Assembly: GCA_025358295.1 (NCBI GenBank)
Contig: JANYJY010000062.1
Coordinates: 42,623 to 106,622, forward strand
From: Gammaproteobacteria bacterium
GTDB lineage: Bacteria; Pseudomonadota; Gammaproteobacteria; Steroidobacterales; Steroidobacteraceae
Direction of reading: 5' to 3'
DNA length: 64,000 bases
Shown here: positions 37,309-46,416 of the stretch, in pieces
Layout: the number at the start of each line of letters is the position of its first letter
Numbering within the stretch: the stretch's first letter is position 1
Notes under the pieces: generated by a model
What the model was told of the DNA's origin: nothing
The model's database searches: none
Seen by the model: only the letters and a program-made list of their open reading frames with translations
Position numbers and translations under genes: made by a program

Positions 37309-38676
37309 CTAGGCGGCAATGCAGAGATTCTTGCCGCTGTTCTTGGCGCGATACAGGGCGGCGTCGGCGCGATCGAAGGCCGTTTCAGCGGCGTCTTCCG
37401 GGTGCAATTCGGTGATCCCACAGGAGATCGTTACCCGCACCGGCGTTCCCCGGAAATGAAACTTCAAGCGCTCGACAGCTGTGCGCACCTGATTCGCGAC
37501 AGCTACCGCCTCAGGGAGCTTGAGCCCGCTCAATAGGATGGCGAATTCCTCACCGCCAATACGGGCCACGAAATCGCTGGTGCGCAGCGATGTCGTGAAA
37601 CAGCGTGCGACGCTTTGCAGTACGCGGTCGCCGGCACGGTGTCCGTAGCTGTCGTTGATGACCTTGAAACTGTCGATGTCCCATAACAGCATGACCAGGG
37701 GTGCATCGCTTAGCGCGCGACGCTGAATGGCCTGGGAGAATCGCTCGTCAAATGACTTCCGATTGGCGACGCCGGTCAATGGATCGAGCCTCGCGCCGTG
37801 CTTTTCCATGTCCAGCTTGGAGTGCAATTCCACGGCCTCGCGCTCAAGGTCTGCAATACGCTCGCGCATGTGGTCTGCGCGTCCGTTGTATTCCACCATT
37901 CGAACGGCTTCACGAGCGCGAAAATCACTGACTTGTTTCGCCACTTGCTCCAGACGTGCGCTGACGACGGATTGTAGAAGCGACAGTTCCGTGGCACCGC
38001 TGACTTCGTCGGTGAGATCGCGCACATGCGACAGCACCGTGTCGTTGAGCGATAGAGTGTCATCGAATCGATTGCGGTTCGCACTGGTGGATTCCGTCAG
38101 GTAACCCGCCATTTCCTCGAGTCGCTTGGTCACTTCGGACAATACCGCGGCGGCCTGCAGCCGCTCACGCGCCAGCGATTCGCTGCGCACTTGAATCAGA
38201 TCCGCCGTTCGCATCACTACCGCCGCCAGAGCGGAATCTGTTTCCGCCGCCGCCAATTCCGCAAGCAGTCCGAGCAGGGCGGTCTCGTCGGTTTCGCCTT
38301 CCTTGAGATCTTCTAGCAACGCGGCGAGTGCCGCACAGGTGGATTTCCAGCGGCTCGCCTTTGCATCGCTCGGCGCAGGGGCCGGGAATTGCGCTGTGAG
38401 GTGCAGAACCGGAGAAGTCGCGTCTACGGCCACAACGGCGGTCGTTAGTGACTGAGCCAGCCGTTCGAGTTCCTGTGCGTCTGCATTGCGCCGATTCGCG
38501 GCGGCGAGCGCGGTCAACTCGTCATCGAGCTGCGGATCTACGCCCATTCCGGCCGCGCACAATCGCCCGATCAGCCGGCGCAGTATTTGCTCGACTTCTC
38601 GCCAGCGCTTCTCGTCGGCTTCGATTTCACGAAGCGAGGCGTGATATTTTTGTTTCCAGTCGGCGATTTCGGACAC
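37309..38676 (-). CDS. Diguanylate cyclase (GGDEF)
   Basis: DPLTGVANRKSFDERF, LLWDIDSFKVINDSYGHRAGDRVL, RTSDFVARIGGEEFAILLSG (GGEEF active site with RxxD I-site five residues upstream). GTG 38676 (VSEIADWKQKYH) favoured as start; ORF extends to 38844. Confidence 0.9.
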   Translation of the reverse strand: MSEIADWKQKYHASLREIEADEKRWREVEQILRRLIGRLCAAGMGVDPQLDDELTALAAANRRNADAQELERLAQSLTTAVVAVDATSPVLHLTAQFPAPAPSDAKASRWKSTCAALAALLEDLKEGETDETALLGLLAELAAAETDSALAAVVMRTADLIQVRSESLARERLQAAAVLSEVTKRLEEMAGYLTESTSANRNRFDDTLSLNDTVLSHVRDLTDEVSGATELSLLQSVVSARLEQVAKQVSDFRAREAVRMVEYNGRADHMRERIADLEREAVELHSKLDMEKHGARLDPLTGVANRKSFDERFSQAIQRRALSDAPLVMLLWDIDSFKVINDSYGHRAGDRVLQSVARCFTTSLRTSDFVARIGGEEFAILLSGLKLPEAVAVANQVRTAVERLKFHFRGTPVRVTISCGITELHPEDAAETAFDRADAALYRAKNSGKNLCIAA

Positions 38677-38718
38677 AGGCTTAGCGTTGCGTGGATTGCT
38701 CGGGATGTCGGCGCGCGT

Positions 38719-38740
38719 CGCCGGAGCTTTAGCTCCAGCG
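38719..38740. repeat. 22-bp inverted repeat CGCCGGAGCT-TT-AGCTCCAGCG (one mismatch), REP-like
   Basis: Direct reading in the GGDEF/transglycosylase intergenic region. Confidence 0.7.
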
Positions 38741-38902
38741 CCTCCGCGGAGTGGGATTATCGCATGTGCGGCCGTTATGTCAGCTCCGATGCGACGTTGA
38801 TCGTGCGTCGGTTCAGCCCAGCAAACCCCCGTTTCTTGATGCAAGTCCCATCGCCGCTGGAGCCCTTCGCGATAGGCTTTCAGTCAAGGAAGCCGCAAAA
38901 AC

Positions 38903-39514
38903 ATGGTGCTCAAACCCGCATTTTTGATAACCGCATTGCTGATGGCTTCGAGCGCCATAGCACGGCCGCAAATCTACACCTACCTGGATGCTGACGGCCA
39001 GCGGCACTACACCGATGTGCCGGACAATAACCGCTACCGATTGCTGGTCCTCTCGCCGCACGACCGGACTGCAAGCGGGGACCGCTTCGATTCCATGCTG
39101 CTGGCAAAAGCCGGACAGTACGATTCGATTATCGAAAAGGCCGCGGTATCAGCCTCGGTGGAGCCGAATCTCTTGCGCGCAGTGATTGTGGTCGAATCAG
39201 GATTCAATTCGCGCGCTGTGTCGAAGCGCGGCGCCGTGGGTTTGATGCAGTTGATGCCGGCCACGGCAACCCGCTTCGGAGTATCCAATCGCTTCGATCC
39301 ACTGGAGAACGTGCATGGCGGCGCACGATATTTAAAGTTCCTCATCGATCGCTTCGGACAGGATGTGAGGCTTGCGCTCGCGGCGTACAACGCGGGCGAG
39401 GACGCGGTCGACCGGAATGGCGGGCAAATTCCGCCGTTCTCCGAAACCATGGCCTATGTGCCGCGGGTGCTCAAGATTTACCAGATGCTGCGCCAGCAGC
39501 CTCGCGCGACCTAG
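38903..39514 (+). CDS. Lytic transglycosylase (SLT) with N-terminal DUF4124-like segment
   Basis: RPQIYTYLDADGQRHYTDVPDNNRY; EPNLLRAVIVVESGFNSRAVSKRGAVGLMQLMPATATRFGVSNRFDPLENVHGGARYL, LALAAYNAGEDAV. Confidence 0.92.
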   Translation: MVLKPAFLITALLMASSAIARPQIYTYLDADGQRHYTDVPDNNRYRLLVLSPHDRTASGDRFDSMLLAKAGQYDSIIEKAAVSASVEPNLLRAVIVVESGFNSRAVSKRGAVGLMQLMPATATRFGVSNRFDPLENVHGGARYLKFLIDRFGQDVRLALAAYNAGEDAVDRNGGQIPPFSETMAYVPRVLKIYQMLRQQPRAT

Positions 39515-39605
39515 GCAGGCGGCGCCCTAACGATCGAGTTGATTCGCACCCCTGGCGCGCTCGCCGGCTTCCGCCGGTCTGGAGGCTCCAATGGCAATTG
39601 AGTAT

Positions 39606-39640
39606 TTGACACAAGTGTTAGTATAGGCTTACTGTTAGTA
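39606..39640 (+). promoter_or_regulatory. Candidate promoter/operator of the arsR operon
   Basis: TTGACA at 39606 followed after 18 nt by TACTGT; contains AGTA-TAGGCT-TACT inverted repeat and two GTTAGTA copies immediately before the ATG. Confidence 0.45.
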
Positions 39641-39952
39641 ATGACTTACCAAGCGGCGTTCCTGGCGCTCGCGGATCCGACCCGCAGACAGGTCTTTGAG
39701 GAATTGGGGCGCGGGCCACGCTCGGTGGGCGTTATCGCGGCGGGCATGCCGGTTAGCCGGCCGGCGGTGTCCCAGCACCTTGGGGTTCTCAAGAAGGCCG
39801 GCCTGGTAAGCCAGCGGGCCGAGGGCACGCGCCGGGTTTATTACATTGATCCCAAGGGCCTTGCCGCGATTCGGATTTGGCTCGACCAATTTTGGGACGA
39901 GGCGCTCCTGGCCTTCCAGGCAGAAATCGAAAAAAAGGACGTTACCGAATGA
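39641..39952 (+). CDS. ArsR-family (metalloregulator/winged-helix) transcriptional regulator
   Basis: MTYQAAFLALADPTRRQVFEELGRGPRSVGVIAAGMPVSRPAVSQHLGVLKKAGLVSQRAEGTRRVYYIDPKGLAAIRIWLDQFWDEAL. Confidence 0.93.
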   Translation: MTYQAAFLALADPTRRQVFEELGRGPRSVGVIAAGMPVSRPAVSQHLGVLKKAGLVSQRAEGTRRVYYIDPKGLAAIRIWLDQFWDEALLAFQAEIEKKDVTE

Positions 39953-40425
39953 TCCAAACGGCACCTGTGCGCAAACAAGTGGTGGTGAAGGCGAGTCAAT
40001 CGCGAGCCTTTACCGTGTTTACCGCAGAGATGTCGCGCTGGTGGCCCGCGACTCATTCGATTCTCAAGTCGCCGCTAAAGGAAAGCATTGTCGAACCTCG
40101 CGTCGGCGGCCGTTGGTACACAATCGGTCTGGACGGCTCGACCTGCCAGACGGGTTACGTGATTGCGTGGCAACCACCGCAGAGTCTGGTGTTGGCATGG
40201 CAAATCAACGCGGACTGGCAGTACGACGCCGATCTGGTCACCGAAGTGGAAGTGAAATTCATTGCCGAAAGCGCCGGCGTGACCAGGATTGAATTAGAGC
40301 ATCGCTACCTGGAGCGGATGGGCAGCAAGGCCGACGCAGCACGCAATGCCGTAGATTCGCCGGGCGGTTGGGGCGCCATTCTGGATTCGTTCAAAAACTG
40401 TACGGAAACTCAACCCGAGGGATGA
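39949..40425 (+). CDS. SRPBCC (AHSA1-like) domain protein
   Basis: ATGA overlap with arsR; VRKQVVVKASQSRAFTVFTAEMSRWWPATHSI...GRWYTIGLDGSTCQTGYVIAWQPPQSLVLAWQIN, FKNCTETQPEG. Confidence 0.88.
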   Translation: MIQTAPVRKQVVVKASQSRAFTVFTAEMSRWWPATHSILKSPLKESIVEPRVGGRWYTIGLDGSTCQTGYVIAWQPPQSLVLAWQINADWQYDADLVTEVEVKFIAESAGVTRIELEHRYLERMGSKADAARNAVDSPGGWGAILDSFKNCTETQPEG

Positions 40426-40428
40426 ATC

Positions 40429-40971
40429 GTGGTTCACGTGAACAAATTGGCGATTTGTGGTTCCGGCGTTATCTTTGCCTTGATGAAGGCTGACGGCGCG
40501 GCCGCCGAGGTGATCAGCGTGGCGGGCAATGGGTTTGAAGTTCGCGAAACCGCGCACGTGGCGGCATCGCCCGACAAAGTCTATGCCGTCTTGTTGCTGC
40601 CGGCGCAATGGTGGAGCTCCGATCACACCTTTTCAGGCGATGCTGCAAATCTGTCGTTGGATGCACGGGCCGGCGGATGCTGGTGCGAAACCCTTGCCGG
40701 CGGCGGGTCCGTGCAGCATCTTCAAGTTGTGTAGGTGCTGCCCGGCAAAGTATTGCGCCTGCGCGGTGCGCTGGGTCCATTTCAGGGGCTGGCGGTCGAT
40801 GGAGTCATGACCTGGAGCGTGAAGGGCGGCACCGACGGCACAGACATCTCCTTTACCTATTCGGTTGGTGGATATTCCAAGGATGGATTTGATGCGCTGT
40901 CGAAAGCGACGGACCATGTACTCGGCGATCAAATCGAACACCTGAAGAAATTACTCGACGTGCGCCGGTAG
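40429..40971 (+). pseudogene. SRPBCC domain protein interrupted by an in-frame TAG at 40732-40734
   Basis: ORFs 40429..40734 and 40735..40971 are contiguous in the same frame; joined product reads ...GGGSVQHLQVV*VLPGKVLRLRGALGPFQGLAVDGVMTWSVKGG..., a continuous SRPBCC fold. Confidence 0.75.
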
Positions 40972-41125
40972 CAGTAGATCCCCTGAGGCTGCGATCCGCT
41001 CGATCCCGTCTTGCTCCGGCATTGCGATTAGGCTGTATAGTGGCCGAAGCGTTTGATTAACAATTGAATTGCCGTCCGGCCCGAGTACGCAGGTCAGTGC
41101 TGCATCTAGCTGACCTTGGAGTCGA

Positions 41126-43261
41126 GTGCCCTTGAATTCGGAAGACGCCGATCTGCGGGATTCGTTGCGTGACGAAGATTCACGCGGCATGCGCTTAGCC
41201 GCTCTGGACAGCATGCCGATTGACCTGACATGGACTGCGTTAATCGCCTACACCGTCTTATATGCCGCACTGCTCTGGGCAGGGTATGCCCTGCGCGCCG
41301 AGCCGACCGCGGTGACGACGTTGTGGCCCGCAGACGGGTTGATATTCTCAACGCTTCTGCTGCTGCGCAAGCGCGATTGGGTTTGGATCGTTCTGATCGG
41401 GATTGTAGTCGATGTCCTCGTCAATTGGCTGATCCCCGGTCCCTTCCACCTCGACTCCGCGATATGGTATTCGGTCACCCACGCACTCGACGGTGCCGTC
41501 GGCGCGGCGCTCGCTCAACATTGGGCCCGTGATCTGTCCACGCAGAGAGGCGCCGTTAGGTTCTACCTCGCCGCCGCCGTGGGTTGTGCGCTCAGCACCA
41601 CGGTGGGCGTATCCGCCTACCTGTCGAACCATCCCGAAGCGAGTCTCTTCGATGAGTGGTGGCGCTGGTGGGCGGGCACTTATTTGGGCATCGTGACATT
41701 CGCGCCAATCGTCTTCATGTGGATTACCCACTGGCGCCGGCCGGAGCACGCCAATGAGCCGCGCCGGTGGTGGCATCTCGCCGTTCCGAATGCCGTGCTC
41801 GTCGCCATGATCATTTGGATTTTCGGCGCCATGAGGGCCGAATCGCAATTCGGCACCAGTCTGTCCTTCGCCGTGTTCCCCATATTGGTGCTCATCGCAT
41901 TGGTGGCTCCCACCCGCTGGACGATGGTCAGCTCGACATTCGTCGTCGTGCTGGCGGCTGCGCTCACCAACCGCGGCCTGGGGCCCTTCGCCGGTGCCGC
42001 AGACCCGCTTGCCGGGGTCTTGTCGCTGCAAATATTCCTGGCGCTGGCCGCTACGATGACGTTCATGATATCGATAGCGGCCGACGAGAACCGCGGATTG
42101 CTCACGGCCCTCACCTTCAGCAAGGGACGCTATCAGCGCGAAGCGCGCTTGTTGCGGGGCGAGATCGAGCGTCGCCGAACGCTCGAGCAGCGGCACGCCG
42201 GTGTCGAACTGCGCAATGAGCAGCTTGCCACGCTGCTGCGTCACAGCCAGGAAATCTTCAGTATTGCGACCATCGACGGCAAAGGAAATTTCATCAATGC
42301 CGTCGGACGAAAGCTGGTCGGCATCGGTCCGGAGGAGGACTTGAGAGGGCGTTCGCTGTCCGATTTCGCGCATCCGAGGGAACGCGAGCGGCTGGCCCGG
42401 GAAATCATACCGGCCATCATCAAGGGCGGCCATTGGTCGGGTGAATTAGATTTTCAGCGAATCTCGGACGGAGTGGAAACCGCCATTCTGGTCGATGCCT
42501 TTCGCATCGACGACGATGACGGCCGCCCCCTTTGGTTCGCTGCGGTCGGACTCGATGTCACTGAACGCAAGCGAAGCGTGGAGCAGCTTCGAGAGCTCAA
42601 TGAAGAACTCGCAAGTACGGTGGCTGCGCGCACCGCTGCACTCAAGGAACGCGAGGTCATGCTGCAGGAGATCCATCATCGGGTGAAGAATAATCTGCAG
42701 GTGATTGCAAGTCTGATCAACATGCAGAGCCGAGTCATGTTGAGCGAGCCGACACGGTTGGCTCTGCAGCAATGCCGGTCCCGTGTCGAAACCATGGCGC
42801 AGATTCACGAGATGTTGTACCAATCGAAAGATTATTCCCGTGTTCCCTTCGCGAAATACACGAGAGATCTAGCGACACGCATACTGAGCGCCTCGGGCAT
42901 GGCGGCCACGGACATTGTGTTCGATTTCGATCTGGAGGATCTGTCGCTCGCGGTCGACAAGGCGATTCCGTGCGGGCTCATACTGAATGAATTGATTGCG
43001 AACTGCGTCAAGCACGCATTCCCCGGCGCGTCCAGCGGCAGGATACGAATCGAATTGCGGCGCGTGGCGGAGCAGCGTGTTCTGCTGTCCGTCGGCGACG
43101 ATGGGATAGGAATAGCAGCGGAATATGTGCCGGAGAAGGCGAGTTCCTTGGGCCTGCAGCTGGTGATTACTCTCGTGGAGCAATTGGACGCCGAACTCGA
43201 GATTCTCAGGCATCCCGGCGCTACGTTTCGAGTTGTGTTTCCGGTGCAGGCTCTCGCGTGA
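41126..43261 (+). CDS. MASE1-PAS-HisKA_2 sensor histidine kinase
   Basis: N-terminal MASE1-like TM region (LLWAGYALRAEPTAVTTLWPADGLIFSTLLLLRKRDW), PAS, LQEIHHRVKNNLQVIASLINMQSR (HisKA_2 H-box), HATPase GDDGIGI. Confidence 0.88.
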   Translation: MPLNSEDADLRDSLRDEDSRGMRLAALDSMPIDLTWTALIAYTVLYAALLWAGYALRAEPTAVTTLWPADGLIFSTLLLLRKRDWVWIVLIGIVVDVLVNWLIPGPFHLDSAIWYSVTHALDGAVGAALAQHWARDLSTQRGAVRFYLAAAVGCALSTTVGVSAYLSNHPEASLFDEWWRWWAGTYLGIVTFAPIVFMWITHWRRPEHANEPRRWWHLAVPNAVLVAMIIWIFGAMRAESQFGTSLSFAVFPILVLIALVAPTRWTMVSSTFVVVLAAALTNRGLGPFAGAADPLAGVLSLQIFLALAATMTFMISIAADENRGLLTALTFSKGRYQREARLLRGEIERRRTLEQRHAGVELRNEQLATLLRHSQEIFSIATIDGKGNFINAVGRKLVGIGPEEDLRGRSLSDFAHPRERERLAREIIPAIIKGGHWSGELDFQRISDGVETAILVDAFRIDDDDGRPLWFAAVGLDVTERKRSVEQLRELNEELASTVAARTAALKEREVMLQEIHHRVKNNLQVIASLINMQSRVMLSEPTRLALQQCRSRVETMAQIHEMLYQSKDYSRVPFAKYTRDLATRILSASGMAATDIVFDFDLEDLSLAVDKAIPCGLILNELIANCVKHAFPGASSGRIRIELRRVAEQRVLLSVGDDGIGIAAEYVPEKASSLGLQLVITLVEQLDAELEILRHPGATFRVVFPVQALA

Positions 43262-45042
43262 ACGCACAGCGGGCGGCCGGTGTGCTCATTGTCGAAGACG
43301 AACGCATCCTGGCGAAGGATCTGCAGCGATCTCTTGCCGACATGGGCTATGACGCATTCGCGATTGCGGATTCGGCGGAGGAGGCGGTCGCCTGCGCCAC
43401 CGCAAGGCGCCCCGATGTCGCGTTGGTCGATATACGGATAAAGGGGCAGGAGGACGGAATTCGCACCGCGGAGATTCTCAAGCGGAAATTCCATGTCATT
43501 GTCATCTTCTTAACCGCGCACGCGGACGAGGCGATGATCGATCGAGCCAAGAAGATCGAGCCGGACGGCTATCTCGTCAAGCCGGTCAAAGACGCCGAGC
43601 TTCGCAGCATGATCGAAATCTCTCTCTACAAGCTCGAACTGGAACGGGCGCGCGAGAGTGCGCGGGCCAGTCAGGAACGGCTGCACGTCATTGCGGACAA
43701 CGTTCCCGTTTCGATCGGCTACTTTGATCGAGACGGGCGGGTTCAGTTTGCCAATCGAGTGTTTCGCGAGTTCTTGCCGTACCGCGACAATGTGCTGGAC
43801 GTGCCGGCGCGCGCTTTCCTGGGCGAGGCGCTTTATAAGGAATCCTACGGTGCGCGGCAACGAGCGCTGTCGGGAGAGCGCGTGCGCTTTGTGGTGAACT
43901 TCCCGGTGAGCGGAATCGTGCGCAAGCACGAGGTCACGTATTTCCCAGATCTGGATGCCGACGGGCGCGCGATCGGTGTGTATGCCCTGGGGTACGACGT
44001 CACCGATCGCGAACGGCTGAGCGCCGAGCTGCAGCAGGCCCGCGCCGATTTGGAAGCAACCCTGAATAATGTTCCTGCCAGCATCACGTCTTGGCGCGTC
44101 GATCTGACGAATCGCTTCGTCAACAAGGCGGCGGAAGACAAATTCGGGGTGCCGGCGGACCGTGCACGCGGCATGCATGTGCAGCAGCTGATGGGCGAAG
44201 ATCGTCATCGAGTTGCGCGGCCTGCGTTGCAGGCGGCATTGCAAGGGACGCGCGTTTCGCTCGAGACCACGGAGCGGCAGTCCAACGATCTGGTGGGTTA
44301 CAGCCAGGACAGCTATACCCCGGAAATCAAGGATAAGACCGTTGTCGGCATATATGCGGTGTCGACGGATATCACGGATCTGCGGCGATCTCACGAACAG
44401 ATATCCAATTTGAGGCGGCGCCTCGAGACGGTGCGCGAGGAAGAGTGCCGCGCAATCGCCGGCGTCCTGCACGACGGCATCGCCCAGGATTTGTTCGCGA
44501 TGAAGCTGGGTTTAACCCATCTAGAAGCGCTGGCCAAGCGGCACACGGGAATAAAAAAAGTATGCAAGGAACTGACGCTGGCGGTCACCAAGTGCATGGA
44601 AGCCACGCGGCAAATCGCCAACGAGCTGCGTCCCGTGGCCCTGGCTTACTCCCGGGTATCCACGGTAATTGCGGTTCATGCGCAACATTTCGCCAGCCGC
44701 GCGAACCTCAAGGTCAAAGTTACCGAGGCGGAGCGATTTCCGAACCTCGAGGAATCGATACAGCTGTTGTTTTTTCGCGCGGCGCAGGAGGCATTGACCA
44801 ATGTGGCGTGCCACGCCCAGGCCACGACCGTCGAAATCACGCTGCGGGCTGACGATGGACGAATTGCGATGGAAATTGCCGATGACGGCGTCGGGATCAC
44901 ACCGGCCGCGATGCTGAAGGTCCGGTCGCTCGGGCTATTGGGACTGCGCGAACGATTTGCTGCGCTCGGTGGCGGGCTGTCTGCGCAACGCAGAGAGCCG
45001 AGAGGCACGACTGTGACGGTGTACTTGCCGACTCGCGGCTAG
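43258..45042 (+). CDS. REC-PAS-PAS-HisKA_3 hybrid sensor kinase
   Basis: GVLIVEDERILAKDLQRSLADMG...PDVALVDIRIKGQEDGI (receiver), two PAS segments, ECRAIAGVLHDGIAQDLFAMKLGL (HisKA_3), FRAAQEALTNVACHAQATTVEI...DDGVGITP...LGLLGLRERFAALGG. GTGA overlap with preceding gene. Confidence 0.88.
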   Translation: MNAQRAAGVLIVEDERILAKDLQRSLADMGYDAFAIADSAEEAVACATARRPDVALVDIRIKGQEDGIRTAEILKRKFHVIVIFLTAHADEAMIDRAKKIEPDGYLVKPVKDAELRSMIEISLYKLELERARESARASQERLHVIADNVPVSIGYFDRDGRVQFANRVFREFLPYRDNVLDVPARAFLGEALYKESYGARQRALSGERVRFVVNFPVSGIVRKHEVTYFPDLDADGRAIGVYALGYDVTDRERLSAELQQARADLEATLNNVPASITSWRVDLTNRFVNKAAEDKFGVPADRARGMHVQQLMGEDRHRVARPALQAALQGTRVSLETTERQSNDLVGYSQDSYTPEIKDKTVVGIYAVSTDITDLRRSHEQISNLRRRLETVREEECRAIAGVLHDGIAQDLFAMKLGLTHLEALAKRHTGIKKVCKELTLAVTKCMEATRQIANELRPVALAYSRVSTVIAVHAQHFASRANLKVKVTEAERFPNLEESIQLLFFRAAQEALTNVACHAQATTVEITLRADDGRIAMEIADDGVGITPAAMLKVRSLGLLGLRERFAALGGGLSAQRREPRGTTVTVYLPTRG

Positions 45043-45115
45043 CGCGAATTAGTCACCCCGCCGTTGATTTTGGCGTGCGCCGTCCCCATGACACTTGAGC
45101 CGGTGATTCGACGGA

Positions 45116-46042
45116 GTGCGTGTAGTGGCCTTTCCATCCTCAGACAGCAGCCAAGATGCGGTACCGGAGCGACGCGTCGCAATATTGTTTCGTGGATCCC
45201 GAGCGCTGTGTCATGAGTACAGCTTGGTTCTCGAAGCGACGGCCATCGAACATGATTTGTCAGAAAGCGGCGGCTCTTGGTTGCTGACCGTGTCGCCGCA
45301 TCTGCTGCAGTCGGCCTATGATCAGATCAGCCGCTACGCCGCGGAACGTCGCCCGCCGCGCAGCGTTGCCCGTCCGAGTGCCCCGTTCCCCGGTGCGTCG
45401 TTCGGTACCATTGGCTATGTGATCATCCTTTTGCTCATTGCCTATTGCACAGGAATCGGCTTGTTCGGCGCGAACTGGCTGGAGGCGGGCGATCTCGATG
45501 TGGCGGCCCCGCGCGAGTGGTGGCGGGCAATCACGGCACTCACCTTGCATCTTGACCAAGAGCACTTGTTGGGCAATTTATTATTCGGCGCGGTCGCCGG
45601 CATGGCTGCGGGGCGGCTGCTGGGTCCGGGCCTTGCGTGGGCGAGCATTCTGGCGGCGGGAGCCATCGCCAATTATGTTGAAATTCTCGTTGCACCTGCC
45701 ATGCACCGCGCCGTCGGCGCATCCACCGCCGTGTTTGCCGCGCTCGGGTTGCTGACGGGCTTGGCCTGGAGACAGCGTCTATCGCTGGCGGAACGCCGCT
45801 GGTATCGGTGGGCGCCGCTCATAGCCGGGATTTGTCTGCTCACCCTGCTGGGCGCCGGCAGCGCACATGTGGATGTGCTGGGTCATGCGCTGGGATTTGT
45901 GTTCGGTACGGGCGTCGGCTGGCTGTACGCACGCGAAGGCATTCCACGCAATCGCACCATGCGCCCGCAACTTGCTGCAGCTGCGGGCGCACTATTGCTC
46001 GTAGGCATTGCCTGGCTGTTGGCGCTTCGTCACGCCGTCTAA
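45116..46042 (+). CDS. Rhomboid-family intramembrane serine protease
   Basis: WWRAITALTLHLDQEHLLGNLLFGAVAGMAAGRLLG, AVGASTAVFAALGLLTGLAWR (GxS), HVDVLGHALGFVFGTGVG (His). GTG start. Confidence 0.86.
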   Translation: MRVVAFPSSDSSQDAVPERRVAILFRGSRALCHEYSLVLEATAIEHDLSESGGSWLLTVSPHLLQSAYDQISRYAAERRPPRSVARPSAPFPGASFGTIGYVIILLLIAYCTGIGLFGANWLEAGDLDVAAPREWWRAITALTLHLDQEHLLGNLLFGAVAGMAAGRLLGPGLAWASILAAGAIANYVEILVAPAMHRAVGASTAVFAALGLLTGLAWRQRLSLAERRWYRWAPLIAGICLLTLLGAGSAHVDVLGHALGFVFGTGVGWLYAREGIPRNRTMRPQLAAAAGALLLVGIAWLLALRHAV

Positions 46043-46066
46043 GCGCCTAAGCCTACGCCTGAGTCC

Positions 46067-46399
46067 CTAGGACTTGGCGACAACTCCGCCCGGTGTGAGT
46101 TTATCGATGGCCTGGGGCAGGAATTGCGACAGCTTGGCGGCCAAATCCTCGGGCGACAGGCCGGCCTTGGCCGCGAGCTGCTTCACTACATCCGAGCCGA
46201 ATGCCTGATGAACCTGGTCGGGGCTGATGGGTTGATTGGCGCCCGTTCCCACCCACGAACGCACGGTGCCGCCGAGTCCCTGTTGCTCCAGCTGAGCGAC
46301 GATTCCCTGGACGCCGCCGTGTTTCTCGATCAAGCCGTTGACCACAGTGGCCATTTCGGCGCCGACCACTCCACCCAGTAATCCGTCGAATAAACCCAT
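46067..46399 (-). CDS. YidB-family (DUF937) protein
   Basis: MGLFDGLLGGVVGAEMATVVNGLIEKHGGVQGIVAQLEQQGLGGTVRSWVGTGANQPISPDQVHQAFGSDVVKQLAAKAGLSPEDLAAKLSQFLPQAIDKLTPGG. Confidence 0.9.
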   Translation of the reverse strand: MGLFDGLLGGVVGAEMATVVNGLIEKHGGVQGIVAQLEQQGLGGTVRSWVGTGANQPISPDQVHQAFGSDVVKQLAAKAGLSPEDLAAKLSQFLPQAIDKLTPGGVVAKS

Positions 46400-46416
46400 G
46401 TTAAGTACTCCTGTGA

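Noticed and set aside
39564-39577. CCGGC-TTCC-GCCGG hairpin after the lytic transglycosylase gene
   Set aside because: Short stem with no T-tract; not enough to call an intrinsic terminator.
41348-42433. 361-aa minus-strand ORF
   Set aside because: Antisense to the MASE1 kinase gene; no recognisable family.
43510-44472. 320-aa minus-strand ORF
   Set aside because: Antisense to the REC-PAS-PAS kinase gene; no motif support.
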